Positions 1-6,865 are shown, counted from the stretch's first letter. The stretch: DNA of 9,049 nucleotides from Bacteroidales bacterium (GCA_016281295.1 JAEEII010000318.1:1-9049), one strand, 5' to 3'. Translations and numbers: made by a program. The notes: generated by a model not told the origin, from the letters alone.

Positions 1-154
1 CATTGATTACGCGAACCGCTCCGGCGCGCCCGAAGAGGTTATTGAGAACCTGGAAGAACTCGAAGAAGAAGGAGAGATCTACGAGACCATCGAAGACATC
101 TGGCCCGACTACCCCACCAAAGAGGACTTCTTCTTTAACGAAGAAGAATACTAA
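1..154 (+). CDS. DUF2795 family protein, C-terminal part (host target gene)
   Basis: The reading frame is open from base 2 and stops at TAA 152-154; the start lies outside the window. The visible 50 residues are very acidic, contain YANRSGAPEEVIENLEELEE and IEDIWPDYPTKEDFF, and end in FNEEEY. This matches the C-terminal end of the short DUF2795 proteins common in Bacteroidota, whose function I do not know. The gene is the apparent integration target, because its final codons recur at 8826-8848 beyond the mobile element. The last 13 bases here (142-154) are therefore probably element-derived, and they keep the protein sequence unchanged. A terminator follows at 195-216. Confidence 0.85.
   Translation, partial: IDYANRSGAPEEVIENLEELEEEGEIYETIEDIWPDYPTKEDFFFNEEEY
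132..154 (+). other. Left attachment site (attL), inside the DUF2795 3' end
   Basis: The ten bases 132-141 (TCTTTAACGA) are identical to 8826-8835. Bases 142-154 align without gaps to 8836-8848 and differ only at 142, 148 and 151, all third codon positions. Outside this stretch the flanks are unrelated. The crossover is inferred to lie within 132-141. The adjacent tyrosine integrase at 337-1683 supports this reading. The exact cut positions cannot be seen. Confidence 0.8.
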
Positions 155-194
155 TCGCTAACTTACTGAAAATCAATCAGTAATACTTACCTTA

Positions 195-216
195 CCGCCT
201 TTCGGGGCGGTTTTTT
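195..216 (+). terminator. Rho-independent terminator after DUF2795 gene
   Basis: A GC-rich stem CCGCC (195-199) pairs with GGCGG (206-210) across a short loop and is followed at once by six T residues (211-216). It sits 40 bases after the DUF2795 stop codon. If the attL reading is right, this terminator came with the element and replaces the host one now at 8879-8923. Confidence 0.85.
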
Positions 217-230
217 GTTTTCTTGCAATC

Positions 231-260
231 GCATTCCTACGCATTTGAGCGCAATACATA
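231..260 (+). repeat. Three 10-bp-phased GCA repeats near left end
   Basis: GCATTCCTAC, GCATTTGAGC and GCAATACATA lie head to tail at 231, 241 and 251, once per helical turn. The match beyond GCA is loose. A similar set lies near the right end at 8740-8769. Possible arm-type binding sites for the integrase or its accessory protein; this is inferred from phasing and position only. Confidence 0.4.
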
Positions 261-300
261 AAAATATAACTTACCTTAAAGTTTATCCAAATCTTTACTT

Positions 301-308
301 TAACTTTG
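301..308 (+). promoter_or_regulatory. Promoter -7 box for the integrase gene
   Basis: TAACTTTG matches the Bacteroidota -7 consensus TAnnTTTG exactly and lies 28 bases before the integrase ATG, giving a leader of roughly 20 bases. I see no clear -33 TTTG at the usual distance, so the promoter may be weak or helped by a bound protein. Confidence 0.65.
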
Positions 309-336
309 CGTTAAGAATACTAAAAACCTAAGAGTT

Positions 337-1683
337 ATGCCAAGGACAAAAGCCCAACTCCCGCAAGGAGGCTTTGCTTTGTTGAATAAATGCAATGGAA
401 AAGGCGAGCAAGCCATATATATTCGCTACTACGTCGGCAAGTACATAAAACGCAGTACGGACGTATGGATTGCGCCCGAGGACTGGGATGCCAAGAAACA
501 AGAGGTTAAACCCCGAAATAAAAATGCTGCACGGATCAACAATCGCCTGGCCCTCATCAAACAGAAGGTGGATGCTCAACTCCTCTCATACGATGATGGG
601 AGGATTACGCCCGACGTTGTTCAGCGAATGCTGGATGGTTCATTCGTTCCGGAGGACAAACGTGCAAAGCATACTGACTTGGTAGAGTATGCATTGAATG
701 TAAACGAGTTGTTCTATAAACGTGGGGATTTCGGCTACTCGGTCTATTACAACAAGAAGCTGAACATCGAGGCATTTGGCAGGTTTGTCGCCGATGAACT
801 CAAACTTCCTCCCCTCTCGTTGAACCAACTCACCCCGGAACTGATTGACAAGTATATCAAGTACCGCCGGGACGCGCTCCATAACACCAGTAACGAGGGC
901 ATAAACAAGACCTTGGTCCCACTCGTCAAAGCAATCGGGTACGCCAAGGACAACGGGTTATTGGATCCCAAAATAGCCATGCCGGTTATAGAAAATGCCT
1001 ATGTTGAGGTTAAGGATAGGCATTACGACCCGGATGTGGCAGACAGAAAGAGTGTCCGGTATCTTACCCCTGAGCAGTTCAAGGCGCTGCAGAATTATAA
1101 CCCCTCTTCCAACTCCAAGGAGCGGACGAAGGAACTGCTGGACATATTCTTCTTCTCTTATTATGCGTGCGGCCTCCGGGTATCTGATGTCATTACGTTG
1201 GAATGGTCGCAGGTGGATTGGGAGAAGAAACGGCTTGACAAGGTGCAAGTAAAGTCTAAACAGAAGGGCAAAGTGCAGCCAATGCTCGCCCCTCAGGCGA
1301 TAGATATCCTTAATCGCTGGAAGACGAAGAAACGGAACGCGCGGTTTGTCTTTGACTTTTTCCCTGAAGACTATAAATTCTCCGATGATGTGGAGACGCA
1401 ACGGCAGTTCAAGATGCGCTGCAATGCCGTTGAACGCACCCTCAACCAGTCGTTGAAACAGATTGGTGAGAACCTTGAGTTTCCGTTCCATTTGAGTATG
1501 CACGTTGCACGGCACACCTTCTGTGTCAACGCGATTTCCCAAGGGTTCTCCCTACACTTCGTCAGCCAGCTTATGGGCCACCAAAGTATTCTGGCAACGG
1601 AGAAAACGTATGCAGAGTTCCTGGACACCACGATTGACAAGGAGTTCAAGAAGATTCGGAAACTCTACAAGGAGCAGGCATAA
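337..1683 (+). CDS. Tyrosine site-specific integrase, full length
   Basis: This 448-residue tyrosine recombinase probably inserts and excises the element at the end of the DUF2795 gene. The N-terminal part (about 10-105) looks like the arm-type DNA-binding domain of Bacteroidota integrases, followed by a SAM-like core-binding domain (about 110-220) and the catalytic domain (about 240-435). All catalytic residues are visible: R281 in CGLRVSD, a lysine near 306-310 in KSKQKGK, H389 and R392 in MHVARHTF, H415 in LMGHQS, and the nucleophile Y425 in TEKTYAEF. Length and domain order are normal for the family, so it should be active. The ATG at 337 follows a good -7 box. The 3' end overlaps the convergent excisionase-like gene by 19 bases. 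Confidence 0.95.
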   Translation: MPRTKAQLPQGGFALLNKCNGKGEQAIYIRYYVGKYIKRSTDVWIAPEDWDAKKQEVKPRNKNAARINNRLALIKQKVDAQLLSYDDGRITPDVVQRMLDGSFVPEDKRAKHTDLVEYALNVNELFYKRGDFGYSVYYNKKLNIEAFGRFVADELKLPPLSLNQLTPELIDKYIKYRRDALHNTSNEGINKTLVPLVKAIGYAKDNGLLDPKIAMPVIENAYVEVKDRHYDPDVADRKSVRYLTPEQFKALQNYNPSSNSKERTKELLDIFFFSYYACGLRVSDVITLEWSQVDWEKKRLDKVQVKSKQKGKVQPMLAPQAIDILNRWKTKKRNARFVFDFFPEDYKFSDDVETQRQFKMRCNAVERTLNQSLKQIGENLEFPFHLSMHVARHTFCVNAISQGFSLHFVSQLMGHQSILATEKTYAEFLDTTIDKEFKKIRKLYKEQA

Positions 1684-1940
1684 GCGTCGTAGTGGTGGCT
1701 CCGCAAGAAGTCTTCAATGTCCTTGTCGGAGTAGTAGTATGTAGCCCCTATTAAGGAGTAGGAGAGTTCACCCTCGTCCCGCCATTTCTTCAAGGTCGCA
1801 GAAGAGGCGTCCAGAAGTTCCATCATCTCCTTATTGGTATAGATGGTTTTGCTTTGCGGATTATTCAGCGCTTGAACCTGCCTAATCAGTTCTTGCAGGG
1901 TGTTTGTCAGTGATGCGTAGAAATCTGCTTCATTTGTCAT
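1665..1940 (-). CDS. Excisionase-like helix-turn-helix protein
   Basis: This is a 91-residue protein. An N-terminal helix (about 5-28) is followed by a MerR/HTH_17-type winged helix (about 32-82) with YTNKEMMELLDASSATLKKW, a wing around GATYYY, and SDKDIEDFL. Such short proteins next to tyrosine integrases in Bacteroidota elements usually act as excisionases or recombination directionality factors that bend DNA at the attachment sites. It converges on the integrase gene and overlaps its end by 19 bases. It lies downstream of the repressor-like gene on the same strand, with an 83-base gap. No perfect promoter is seen in that gap; CATTTTTG (minus strand, 2007-2000) is one base off the -7 consensus. 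Excisionase function is inferred from size, fold and place. Confidence 0.75.
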   Translation of the reverse strand: MTNEADFYASLTNTLQELIRQVQALNNPQSKTIYTNKEMMELLDASSATLKKWRDEGELSYSLIGATYYYSDKDIEDFLRSHHYDAYACSL

Positions 1941-2023
1941 TCTTGCGTTTGGTATCTGCCCGCCGACAGTGATTATTGCCCGAAGGCAGTACCAATATAC
2001 AAAAATGATTTTTCTTCACATGA

Positions 2024-2584
2024 TCAAAGGAGCTCCTCAATGTCGTTCATTATGTTCCGGGCGATGTAGTTTGCGACGAGTTCGTCCGTGTAGTGGTACT
2101 TGGTAATAAACTTATCATCTGGCTCATACACGATGGTTGTGTAATCATCTCCCTTTGGGCAAAAAGACAAGAACAACCTTCTACTCTTGTTGTCATACAA
2201 CAACGCCACCGGGTAAGCGCCTTCATACAAACCGCATAAGGAGATTGTCCCATCGGTTTTGAGGCATCGAAGCACGAACCCCTCCACTTCTTTTAAAAAA
2301 CGCGCCGAACGGAAAATATAGGGCTTTTCGGACACTTCCACAGGGACAAGGACGTAATGCCTTTCTCCCATCTGTAATGTCCCGGCGGTGAAAGAGGGTT
2401 GTGTCTCCGGGAATAGCTCCCGCACCTCAACACCCAAGGCAGAGGCGACATCCACCAACGTGGAAAGTTTGGGATTACCTTTCAAACTGGTGGACAGGTT
2501 CGATTGATCAATATTTAGTTTTTTGGCCAAGTCAGCCATCCTCATGCCCCTTTCTTTGAGGATTTCGTAGATTTTTAGTTCCAT
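2024..2584 (-). CDS. XRE-family transcriptional regulator, likely element repressor
   Basis: This is a 186-residue protein. Residues about 4-58 form a Cro/CI-type helix-turn-helix: IYEILKERGMRMADLAKKLN, then IDQSNLSTSLKGNPKLSTL and VDVASALGVEVRELF. The C-terminal part (about 68-186) is a mixed strand and helix domain that I do not recognise. I see no Ser-Lys LexA-type self-cleavage motif, so SOS induction is not evident. Its gene is divergent from the DUF2693/recombinase operon, with promoters on both strands and a palindrome between them, the usual place for a phage-type repressor switch. It probably controls both directions. It could instead be an activator; the sequence does not decide. 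Confidence 0.85.
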   Translation of the reverse strand: MELKIYEILKERGMRMADLAKKLNIDQSNLSTSLKGNPKLSTLVDVASALGVEVRELFPETQPSFTAGTLQMGERHYVLVPVEVSEKPYIFRSARFLKEVEGFVLRCLKTDGTISLCGLYEGAYPVALLYDNKSRRLFLSFCPKGDDYTTIVYEPDDKFITKYHYTDELVANYIARNIMNDIEELL

Positions 2585-2603
2585 AACACCTGTTTTTCAC
2601 CCC

Positions 2604-2635
2604 CAAAAATAAGAAATAGGTTTTTAATAACAAAA
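2604..2635 (-). promoter_or_regulatory. Promoter for the XRE regulator gene
   Basis: On the minus strand TATTTTTG (2611-2604) matches TAnnTTTG, and TTTTG (2635-2631) lies 19 bases upstream as a -33 box. The ATG at 2584 is about 20 bases downstream of the -7 box. Spacing and both boxes fit the Bacteroidota consensus. Confidence 0.65.
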
Positions 2636-2661
2636 TATCAGCCCTTTCACCATAAATAAAA

Positions 2662-2677
2662 ACCAAAAATATTTGGT
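2662..2677. promoter_or_regulatory. Palindromic candidate operator in the divergent control region
   Basis: ACCAAA and TTTGGT form a perfect 6-bp inverted repeat around AATA. The right arm contains the -33 TTTG of the rightward promoter, so a protein bound here would block it. TTTGGTA also occurs at 1948-1954 and TACCAAT at 1990-1996, in the leader of the excisionase-like gene. The XRE protein is the obvious candidate binder, but binding is inferred. Confidence 0.45.
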
Positions 2678-2703
2678 AAATATATTTTAAAGTACTATAT
2701 TTG
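2672..2703 (+). promoter_or_regulatory. Promoter for the DUF2693-recombinase operon
   Basis: TTTG at 2672-2675 and TATATTTG at 2696-2703 are 20 bases apart and match the Bacteroidota -33 and -7 consensus. The ATG at 2736 is 32 bases beyond the -7 box. The -33 box lies inside the palindrome at 2662-2677. Confidence 0.75.
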
Positions 2704-2735
2704 TATCAGAAATATATGACAAAGCACCAAGATTT

Positions 2736-3074
2736 ATGAATACCCTTGCAATCACCACCTCCGACGCTCTCCTCGCCCGTCACATCGTAGCCGTATCCAC
2801 CAAGAAGAACTCCGCTTACGTCGGAATCGCCAAGTCCCTCCTCATCGAGGAAGCCAAGCGCCAGATGCGAAACGGCACCTGCCACTTCCTCTATGTCAAG
2901 AAAGACGGCTCCGTTCGGGAGGCATTCGGAACCCTCAACGCCGCCCTCTGTGGCAAGCATATCAACGGACGCGGACAATCTCCGGAGAGCTGGGGCTGTT
3001 CCTGCTACTTCGACATCGAGAAAGGGCAGTTCCGCTCTTTCCGCTGGGCCAACATCATTGACATACTCTCCTAA
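2736..3074 (+). CDS. DUF2693 family protein (SH3-like beta-barrel)
   Basis: This 112-residue protein matches the DUF2693 family, annotated as SH3 beta-barrel fold proteins and frequent on Bacteroidota plasmids and integrative elements. Typical features are the opening MNTLAITTS, the segment GTCHFLYVKKDGSVREAFGT, the KHINGRG turn, and the ending YFDIEKGQFRSFRW. The role is unknown; the fold and the mobile-element setting suggest nucleic-acid or protein binding, which is inference. It is first in a two-gene operon, 11 bases before the small recombinase, so the two are probably co-translated. The chosen ATG is the first after a well-formed promoter. Confidence 0.8.
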   Translation: MNTLAITTSDALLARHIVAVSTKKNSAYVGIAKSLLIEEAKRQMRNGTCHFLYVKKDGSVREAFGTLNAALCGKHINGRGQSPESWGCSCYFDIEKGQFRSFRWANIIDILS

Positions 3075-3085
3075 TCCTCAACGAG

Positions 3086-3676
3086 ATGGCACTTAAGAAC
3101 CAATACACGACGGCGGACTACATCGAATGGGACGAGGCGATGAACCTCGTCCACCGCCTGTATCGGGACGGAGACTACCGGATGTCCCTGCTCATCGGCT
3201 GCGGCTGCTTCTTCGGGTTGAGATTCTCCGACCTGCGGACGCTCCGATGGGAGCAGGTACTCTCCAAGGACGGCACGTTCGCCCTGTATGAGCAGAAGAC
3301 CGGGAAACGCCGGGAGATAAAGATAAACAAGGGTTTCCAGCAGCACGCCCGGGACTGCTGGCGGGCCCTTGGGGGTGTTGATCTTTCGCAGCCGTGCTTC
3401 ACCAGCAGATACGGAACGGTCTTGACCTCGCAGATGGTGAACCGCCATCTTAAAAAGATCAAGACCGTCTATCAGCTGAAGGCAAAGAACGTCAGCACAC
3501 ACTCCCTTCGCAAAACCTTCGGCCGCCGGGTCGTGGACATGGCCGGGCATAATGCTGAAATGGCACTTATCAAATTGTCGGAAATCTTCAACCATTCCAG
3601 CCCCTCCGTCACCCGCCGCTATCTTGGCCTTCGACAGGAGGAACTGGGGGAGGTATATGAGAAGCTTTTGTTTTAA
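3086..3676 (+). CDS. Short tyrosine recombinase, catalytic domain only
   Basis: This 196-residue protein consists almost entirely of a tyrosine recombinase catalytic domain. The catalytic set is complete: R46 in FFGLRFSD, a lysine at 71 or 74 in QKTGKRREI, H139 and R142 in STHSLRKTF, H170 in IFNHSS, and Y179 in TRRYLGL. The arm and core-binding domains of ordinary integrases are missing; only about 30 residues precede the catalytic fold. Short recombinases of this kind occur on Bacteroidota mobile elements, but their substrates are poorly defined. It may resolve element multimers, invert a segment, assist the main integrase, or have been reduced from a larger enzyme. It follows the DUF2693 gene after 11 bases and shares its promoter. 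Activity is likely from the motifs, but the target is unknown. Confidence 0.85.
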   Translation: MALKNQYTTADYIEWDEAMNLVHRLYRDGDYRMSLLIGCGCFFGLRFSDLRTLRWEQVLSKDGTFALYEQKTGKRREIKINKGFQQHARDCWRALGGVDLSQPCFTSRYGTVLTSQMVNRHLKKIKTVYQLKAKNVSTHSLRKTFGRRVVDMAGHNAEMALIKLSEIFNHSSPSVTRRYLGLRQEELGEVYEKLLF

Positions 3677-3780
3677 GGCAGTTCCTGTTCATCTTGCCTT
3701 GAATAATTCGTCTAGCCTGCTACGCATTGAGCAAGGTTCTTCGAATAACTAACAGATCCCCTTGTCCTATTCCCGAATCT

Positions 3781-4614
3781 TCATTCAAGCCAATAATTTG
3801 AAGTAGACTCGTAAACCTTACGAACCTTTCCGTTCTTGAACATAATTTCTACTTGAGGTTCCGCATTATATGGATGCTTTTCTCTAAAGTAACGTATACA
3901 ATATACTTGATGGACAGCATAATACTTGAAGGTTGGTTTTCCGCAAATCTTGATGACATCTTTATAACTCATTCCCAACTCAACTTGATGAATTCTTTGT
4001 GCCGCCACATCGTAATTATAACACTCATATTCTTTCACGCCCCCAGCTGTTATCCCATAAATTGCTCCAAGTACGGCTATTACCGCAGCACCTATGATTA
4101 GCCGTCTTTTGACAATCTTCTTTTTGTTATGTGCTTTTAGGAAAGTTGAAAGGGCATCTCCGAATAGAGTATTGTCATAGACGGCTTTATAATAGGCACG
4201 AGCATATAGGCGGAATAATTCACCATCTATTTGTTTTTTTCTTGAGTCGCCAGTAACTTGGATGTCTACTTCGGAAGCATCACATATTTCTTTTAGTTGT
4301 TTCTCTGTTATTTCATAAAAACAATTCTCTTCAATAATAGCATTATGTACTTTTGAATATGATTCATGTGCATCAAGAATGATGTTCTTTTTTCCATCAA
4401 GGTTAAACGTCAAGTCTCCATTACGAAGGTAGAACCAATCTTGGTCCATAAGACTAATGTCAACGACTAGGGTATCAAAATCTGGTGTTGATACCTGACG
4501 AAGAACAAACCACCACGAGGAATCTCCTCTCTTTTCCCACATTCGACAAGGCATCCCCTCCGTTGTTGTTTTGTTCTCAAACTTGTTGTGAAGTGTTCTA
4601 ATAAACTGCGCCAT
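3781..4614 (-). CDS. Single-helix membrane protein with BamE/SmpA-like C-terminus
   Basis: This 277-residue protein is the last gene of the cargo operon. Residues 1-165 form a soluble domain; its later part (about 45-165) resembles the C-terminal half of the upstream zinc-ribbon protein, clearest in LFRLYARAYYKAVYDNTLF. One membrane helix follows at about 171-192, after a basic stretch (KKKIVKRR) that predicts the N-terminal domain stays in the cytoplasm. The C-terminal domain (about 205-270) begins VELGMSYKDVIKICGKP, like the opening of SmpA/OmlA/BamE-type domains, and would lie in the periplasm. There is no lipobox at the N-terminus. A bridge between cytoplasmic partners and the envelope is inferred. 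I do not recognise the full-length protein. It starts 18 bases after the zinc-ribbon gene. Confidence 0.75.
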   Translation of the reverse strand: MAQFIRTLHNKFENKTTTEGMPCRMWEKRGDSSWWFVLRQVSTPDFDTLVVDISLMDQDWFYLRNGDLTFNLDGKKNIILDAHESYSKVHNAIIEENCFYEITEKQLKEICDASEVDIQVTGDSRKKQIDGELFRLYARAYYKAVYDNTLFGDALSTFLKAHNKKKIVKRRLIIGAAVIAVLGAIYGITAGGVKEYECYNYDVAAQRIHQVELGMSYKDVIKICGKPTFKYYAVHQVYCIRYFREKHPYNAEPQVEIMFKNGKVRKVYESTSNYWLE

Positions 4615-4632
4615 AGTGGTATTATTAAGGAA

Positions 4633-5268
4633 TTATTTATCAATATATAACTTTTGATGCAAACTGTATTTAAACCTCGTGCGATCAAACACCGAGTGGT
4701 AGAATCGCCTACTATATGCCTTGAACTCATCCCAAGAGTATTCGCCCTTAGCTAAATTAGTATCCACGACCAATTCTTCCGCTTCACATAATGCGGCATA
4801 CTGGCAAAAAGAAAACTGGAAAGAAAAGTTTCCTTGTTTCTGAATACTCAAAGGGACAATAATGCTATCCGCGTCCGTTTTAAAGAACAGCTGAGGGTTC
4901 GTATCCACAACTGCCTCCAAGTATAGATGCAATTGAAATGAGTCTCTGGTAAAAACTGACGCATACCGAAAAGGAAGTGTTCTTAAGATGTTACGTCCAA
5001 CATTAGGAAAGAACGGATGATTTGCCCTAATCTGGAAAGCATTGTCTATTTGCTTCACTTCAACCGGGCACGCGGTCTGGATATAAGTAAGATGACGAAT
5101 TATATAGTCATATCGTTCCTGGGGTGAAGACTCTACAAGCACTAGCCCTTTTTCTGGTTGCTTGGCAGTAGCCGAGACATACCCACAAAACGAGCAAGTC
5201 TGGACAAAAAGGTGTTGATCCAGAGGTGCGCCACATTGCGGACAAAAATGCTTCTCCGATACTATCAT
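4633..5268 (-). CDS. Zinc-ribbon protein of the SPFH membrane operon
   Basis: This is a 211-residue protein. An N-terminal zinc ribbon is clear: C9-x2-C12 in FCPQCGAPL and C25-x2-C28 in CSFCGY, which should bind one zinc ion. The remainder (about 45-211) has no membrane helix and looks like a mixed strand and helix domain; from about 105 to its end it resembles the soluble part of the next protein, with EFKAYSRRFYHSVFDRTRF as the best block. Zinc-ribbon proteins beside SPFH genes are known from the YdjG/YdjI stress operon of Bacillus, where they link membrane and PspA-type proteins; a similar adaptor role here is inference. Its ATG overlaps the stop codon of the four-helix protein as ATGA, showing translational coupling. 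Confidence 0.8.
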   Translation of the reverse strand: MIVSEKHFCPQCGAPLDQHLFVQTCSFCGYVSATAKQPEKGLVLVESSPQERYDYIIRHLTYIQTACPVEVKQIDNAFQIRANHPFFPNVGRNILRTLPFRYASVFTRDSFQLHLYLEAVVDTNPQLFFKTDADSIIVPLSIQKQGNFSFQFSFCQYAALCEAEELVVDTNLAKGEYSWDEFKAYSRRFYHSVFDRTRFKYSLHQKLYIDK

Positions 5269-5609
5269 CTTGTGTTCTTTGATACCGCCCAGGCAAGGAT
5301 AAGAACAACGATTTCAAAAGCGAGAAGTGCCAGCGCAACAATTGCGGCCCAGTTATCCTGAAAGGTGTGTTTGGAAACCACCCCCAACACAAATTCAACA
5401 ACCCCAATTATCATAAAAATGAAAGGGAGAGACACCTTGAATCCGCCTTTCAGAGGCATCGTAGCAGAGAGGCAAATGAGCACCGCAGTCAATATGATGG
5501 CCGAACTACTAAGCAGCACATTCTGCAATTGATAGTTAGAGAGGAGGATGCCTGTCACGACATTCAATACCAACAGGATTCCTGCGATGGCAAGAGTAGT
5601 CCGTCTCAT
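5265..5609 (-). CDS. Small four-helix inner-membrane protein
   Basis: This 114-residue protein is almost wholly hydrophobic, with four predicted membrane helices at about 5-24, 31-50, 60-80 and 88-109, joined by short loops and ending in a basic tail (SKNTR). I recognise no specific family and no catalytic motif. It is coupled on both sides by ATGA overlaps, with the SPFH gene upstream (5606-5609) and the zinc-ribbon gene downstream (5265-5268), so the three proteins are probably made together. The likely role is the membrane anchor or sensor of the complex, by analogy with small membrane partners in YdjH/YdjI-type operons; this is not shown by sequence. Confidence 0.75.
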   Translation of the reverse strand: MRRTTLAIAGILLVLNVVTGILLSNYQLQNVLLSSSAIILTAVLICLSATMPLKGGFKVSLPFIFMIIGVVEFVLGVVSKHTFQDNWAAIVALALLAFEIVVLILAWAVSKNTR

Positions 5610-6694
5610 ATTTCAGGAGGGGTTTCAAGGTAATCCCACAATTCTCTGACTGAGGAAATCGGACACCATCTGCTCATCCCCGGCCGCCATATCAGAGTAT
5701 CTTTATCAATTTGATGTTCTTCGAACAACTTGCGTATTTTCTCCCGAGTGTTCCCTCCCACCTTCTTGCCGTTAAGATACACGTGGTATGTCTTTGGTTC
5801 CGGTATGGGTGGATGTATTTGCTCCGGGTCCGTGTCAATGCTATCCGCCGCAATACCTTTTCCTTTGGAACCAATACCCAAGCCAAAGCCCATTCCAATA
5901 AGATTTGCTCCGGCACCCTCGTTCTCTGCCGCTTTATCAAGCACGTCAAAACTCCGTTCCATCTGGTAAATATCCCGGCCACCAACGGAGACACCCGCCA
6001 CTGCAGCTTTGATTGCTTTGAGCCGCTGATACCCTTCGTCTTCCGGAGGGATATTGATGGACATGATGGTAAAATCTACGATTTTAATTCCATACTTGGA
6101 GAAATACCTATCTATCTCTTCCTCACAGGCATTGGATATGTCCGTCAGATAGGCATTTATTGTAAAAACGGACATTTGGCCCAGCGCGATTTTTCTGGAA
6201 ATAGCCGTGCTCAGACAGGTAAGCAAACGCCCCTTGAAATAATCCTCAATACTGGAATCCGTGAACTCCTCCATACTACCTATCAGCGTTTCCAAGAAAA
6301 GACGCGGTTGGATGATTTTGATTCCGTACTGGCCGTATGCCCTTACCGAAACGAGAATATGGTACGCAGGATCCTCCAAAGGAATGGGAGTCTGCGTTCC
6401 CCATTTGAGGTTGATTTTAGCAATCTGATTTACGAACCAGACTTCTGCCTGGAATGGCGATTCTTTGCCGAAGGGAAGATTGATGACCCGGTTGAGGACG
6501 GGGATGTTCTCCGACTGGATCGTATAGGTTCCTGGCTGGTTGAACTCATCGTATATCGCTCCGCCTTTCACAAAAAAGGCGGTTTGCGCAGGATAGACAA
6601 TCAACTGAGAGCCGAGCCGAATGTCTGTTATCGGCGACTTATAACAGAAGTCCTTCGGAGTTGCATTCCATTTTATTACATCAACAAGAGACAT
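5606..6694 (-). CDS. SPFH/band-7 protein of the YdjI type with C-terminal GYF_2-like domain
   Basis: This 362-residue protein starts MSLVDVIKWN and carries DIRLGSQLIV, INLPFGKESPFQAEVWFVN, NLKWGTQTPIPLEDP and FTIMSINIPPED, which are hallmarks of the YdjI-like SPFH proteins (also named virion core protein-like). Residues about 25-235 are the SPFH domain, followed by a short helix with QMERSFDVLDKAAENEGAGA, a glycine-rich stretch (about 260-280), and a GYF_2/DUF4339-like domain (about 302-358) with TLIWRPGMSRWCPI. YdjI works with PspA-type membrane stress proteins in Bacillus; no pspA is present here. SPFH proteins form membrane-bound ring scaffolds. It lacks a strong N-terminal membrane helix, so membrane partners from the same operon may recruit it. 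The gene is coupled to the next one by ATGA. Confidence 0.9.
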   Translation of the reverse strand: MSLVDVIKWNATPKDFCYKSPITDIRLGSQLIVYPAQTAFFVKGGAIYDEFNQPGTYTIQSENIPVLNRVINLPFGKESPFQAEVWFVNQIAKINLKWGTQTPIPLEDPAYHILVSVRAYGQYGIKIIQPRLFLETLIGSMEEFTDSSIEDYFKGRLLTCLSTAISRKIALGQMSVFTINAYLTDISNACEEEIDRYFSKYGIKIVDFTIMSINIPPEDEGYQRLKAIKAAVAGVSVGGRDIYQMERSFDVLDKAAENEGAGANLIGMGFGLGIGSKGKGIAADSIDTDPEQIHPPIPEPKTYHVYLNGKKVGGNTREKIRKLFEEHQIDKDTLIWRPGMSRWCPISSVRELWDYLETPPEI

Positions 6695-6707
6695 TGACTC
6701 TATTTAC

Positions 6708-6726
6708 AATTAGTAATTGACTAATT
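6708..6726. repeat. Small inverted repeat before the SPFH gene
   Basis: AATTAGT and ACTAATT are perfect 7-bp arms around AATTG. The repeat overlaps the stop codon of the small upstream ORF and ends 13 bases before the SPFH start codon. It is AT-rich and has no T-run, so it is more likely an mRNA hairpin or a protein site than a terminator. Confidence 0.4.
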
Positions 6727-6865
6727 CCCAGAATCTTTTAATAATCTTCAAATCCTCATCAGAGAATGAGTTCGGATTATTCTTAATCACATCGTCAACA
6801 ATTTCGTCCGGTGTCACTTGACGACCATCACATTCGGCCAGGATTCTAACCTTTAGGGTATCCAT
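6710..6865 (-). CDS. Small acidic protein upstream of SPFH gene (uncertain start)
   Basis: From the ATG at 6865 this frame gives 51 residues, starting MDTLKVRILAECDGRQVTPD and ending FWELVNY, with a plausible alpha-helical end and no recognised family. The frame stays open upstream: a GTG at 6991 would give 93 residues with a cysteine-rich stretch (PQCDDCETAPHFCCAIGPW) that could bind metal. It lies 15 bases before the SPFH start, so it belongs to the cargo operon by position. I favour real coding for the last 50 codons. The upstream part competes with another open frame at 6853-7134. Either two overlapping genes or one frameshifted gene would explain the picture. Confidence 0.45.
   Translation of the reverse strand: MDTLKVRILAECDGRQVTPDEIVDDVIKNNPNSFSDEDLKIIKRFWELVNY

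Noticed and set aside
231..260. Phased repeats considered as a CRISPR array
   Set aside because: Units are about 10 bases with no spacers; far too short and irregular for CRISPR.
958..1542. Long minus-strand open frame (194 codons) inside the integrase gene
   Set aside because: It lies wholly within the catalytic half of a clear tyrosine integrase and has no family likeness; it is a shadow of that gene.
1977..1988. TGCC-CGAA-GGCA hairpin in the leader of the excisionase-like gene
   Set aside because: Only four base pairs and no T-run; not strong enough to call a terminator or riboswitch.
3071..3595. Minus-strand frame (174 codons) opposite the short recombinase
   Set aside because: The plus strand encodes a recombinase with all catalytic residues; this is its shadow.
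3677..3780. Gap between the convergent short recombinase and BamE-like genes, checked for a terminator
   Set aside because: Only imperfect short inverted repeats were found and no T-run, so no terminator is called.
5711..6697. Long plus-strand open frame (328 codons) opposite the SPFH gene
   Set aside because: The minus-strand SPFH protein has unmistakable family motifs and ATGA coupling to its neighbour; the plus frame is its antisense shadow.
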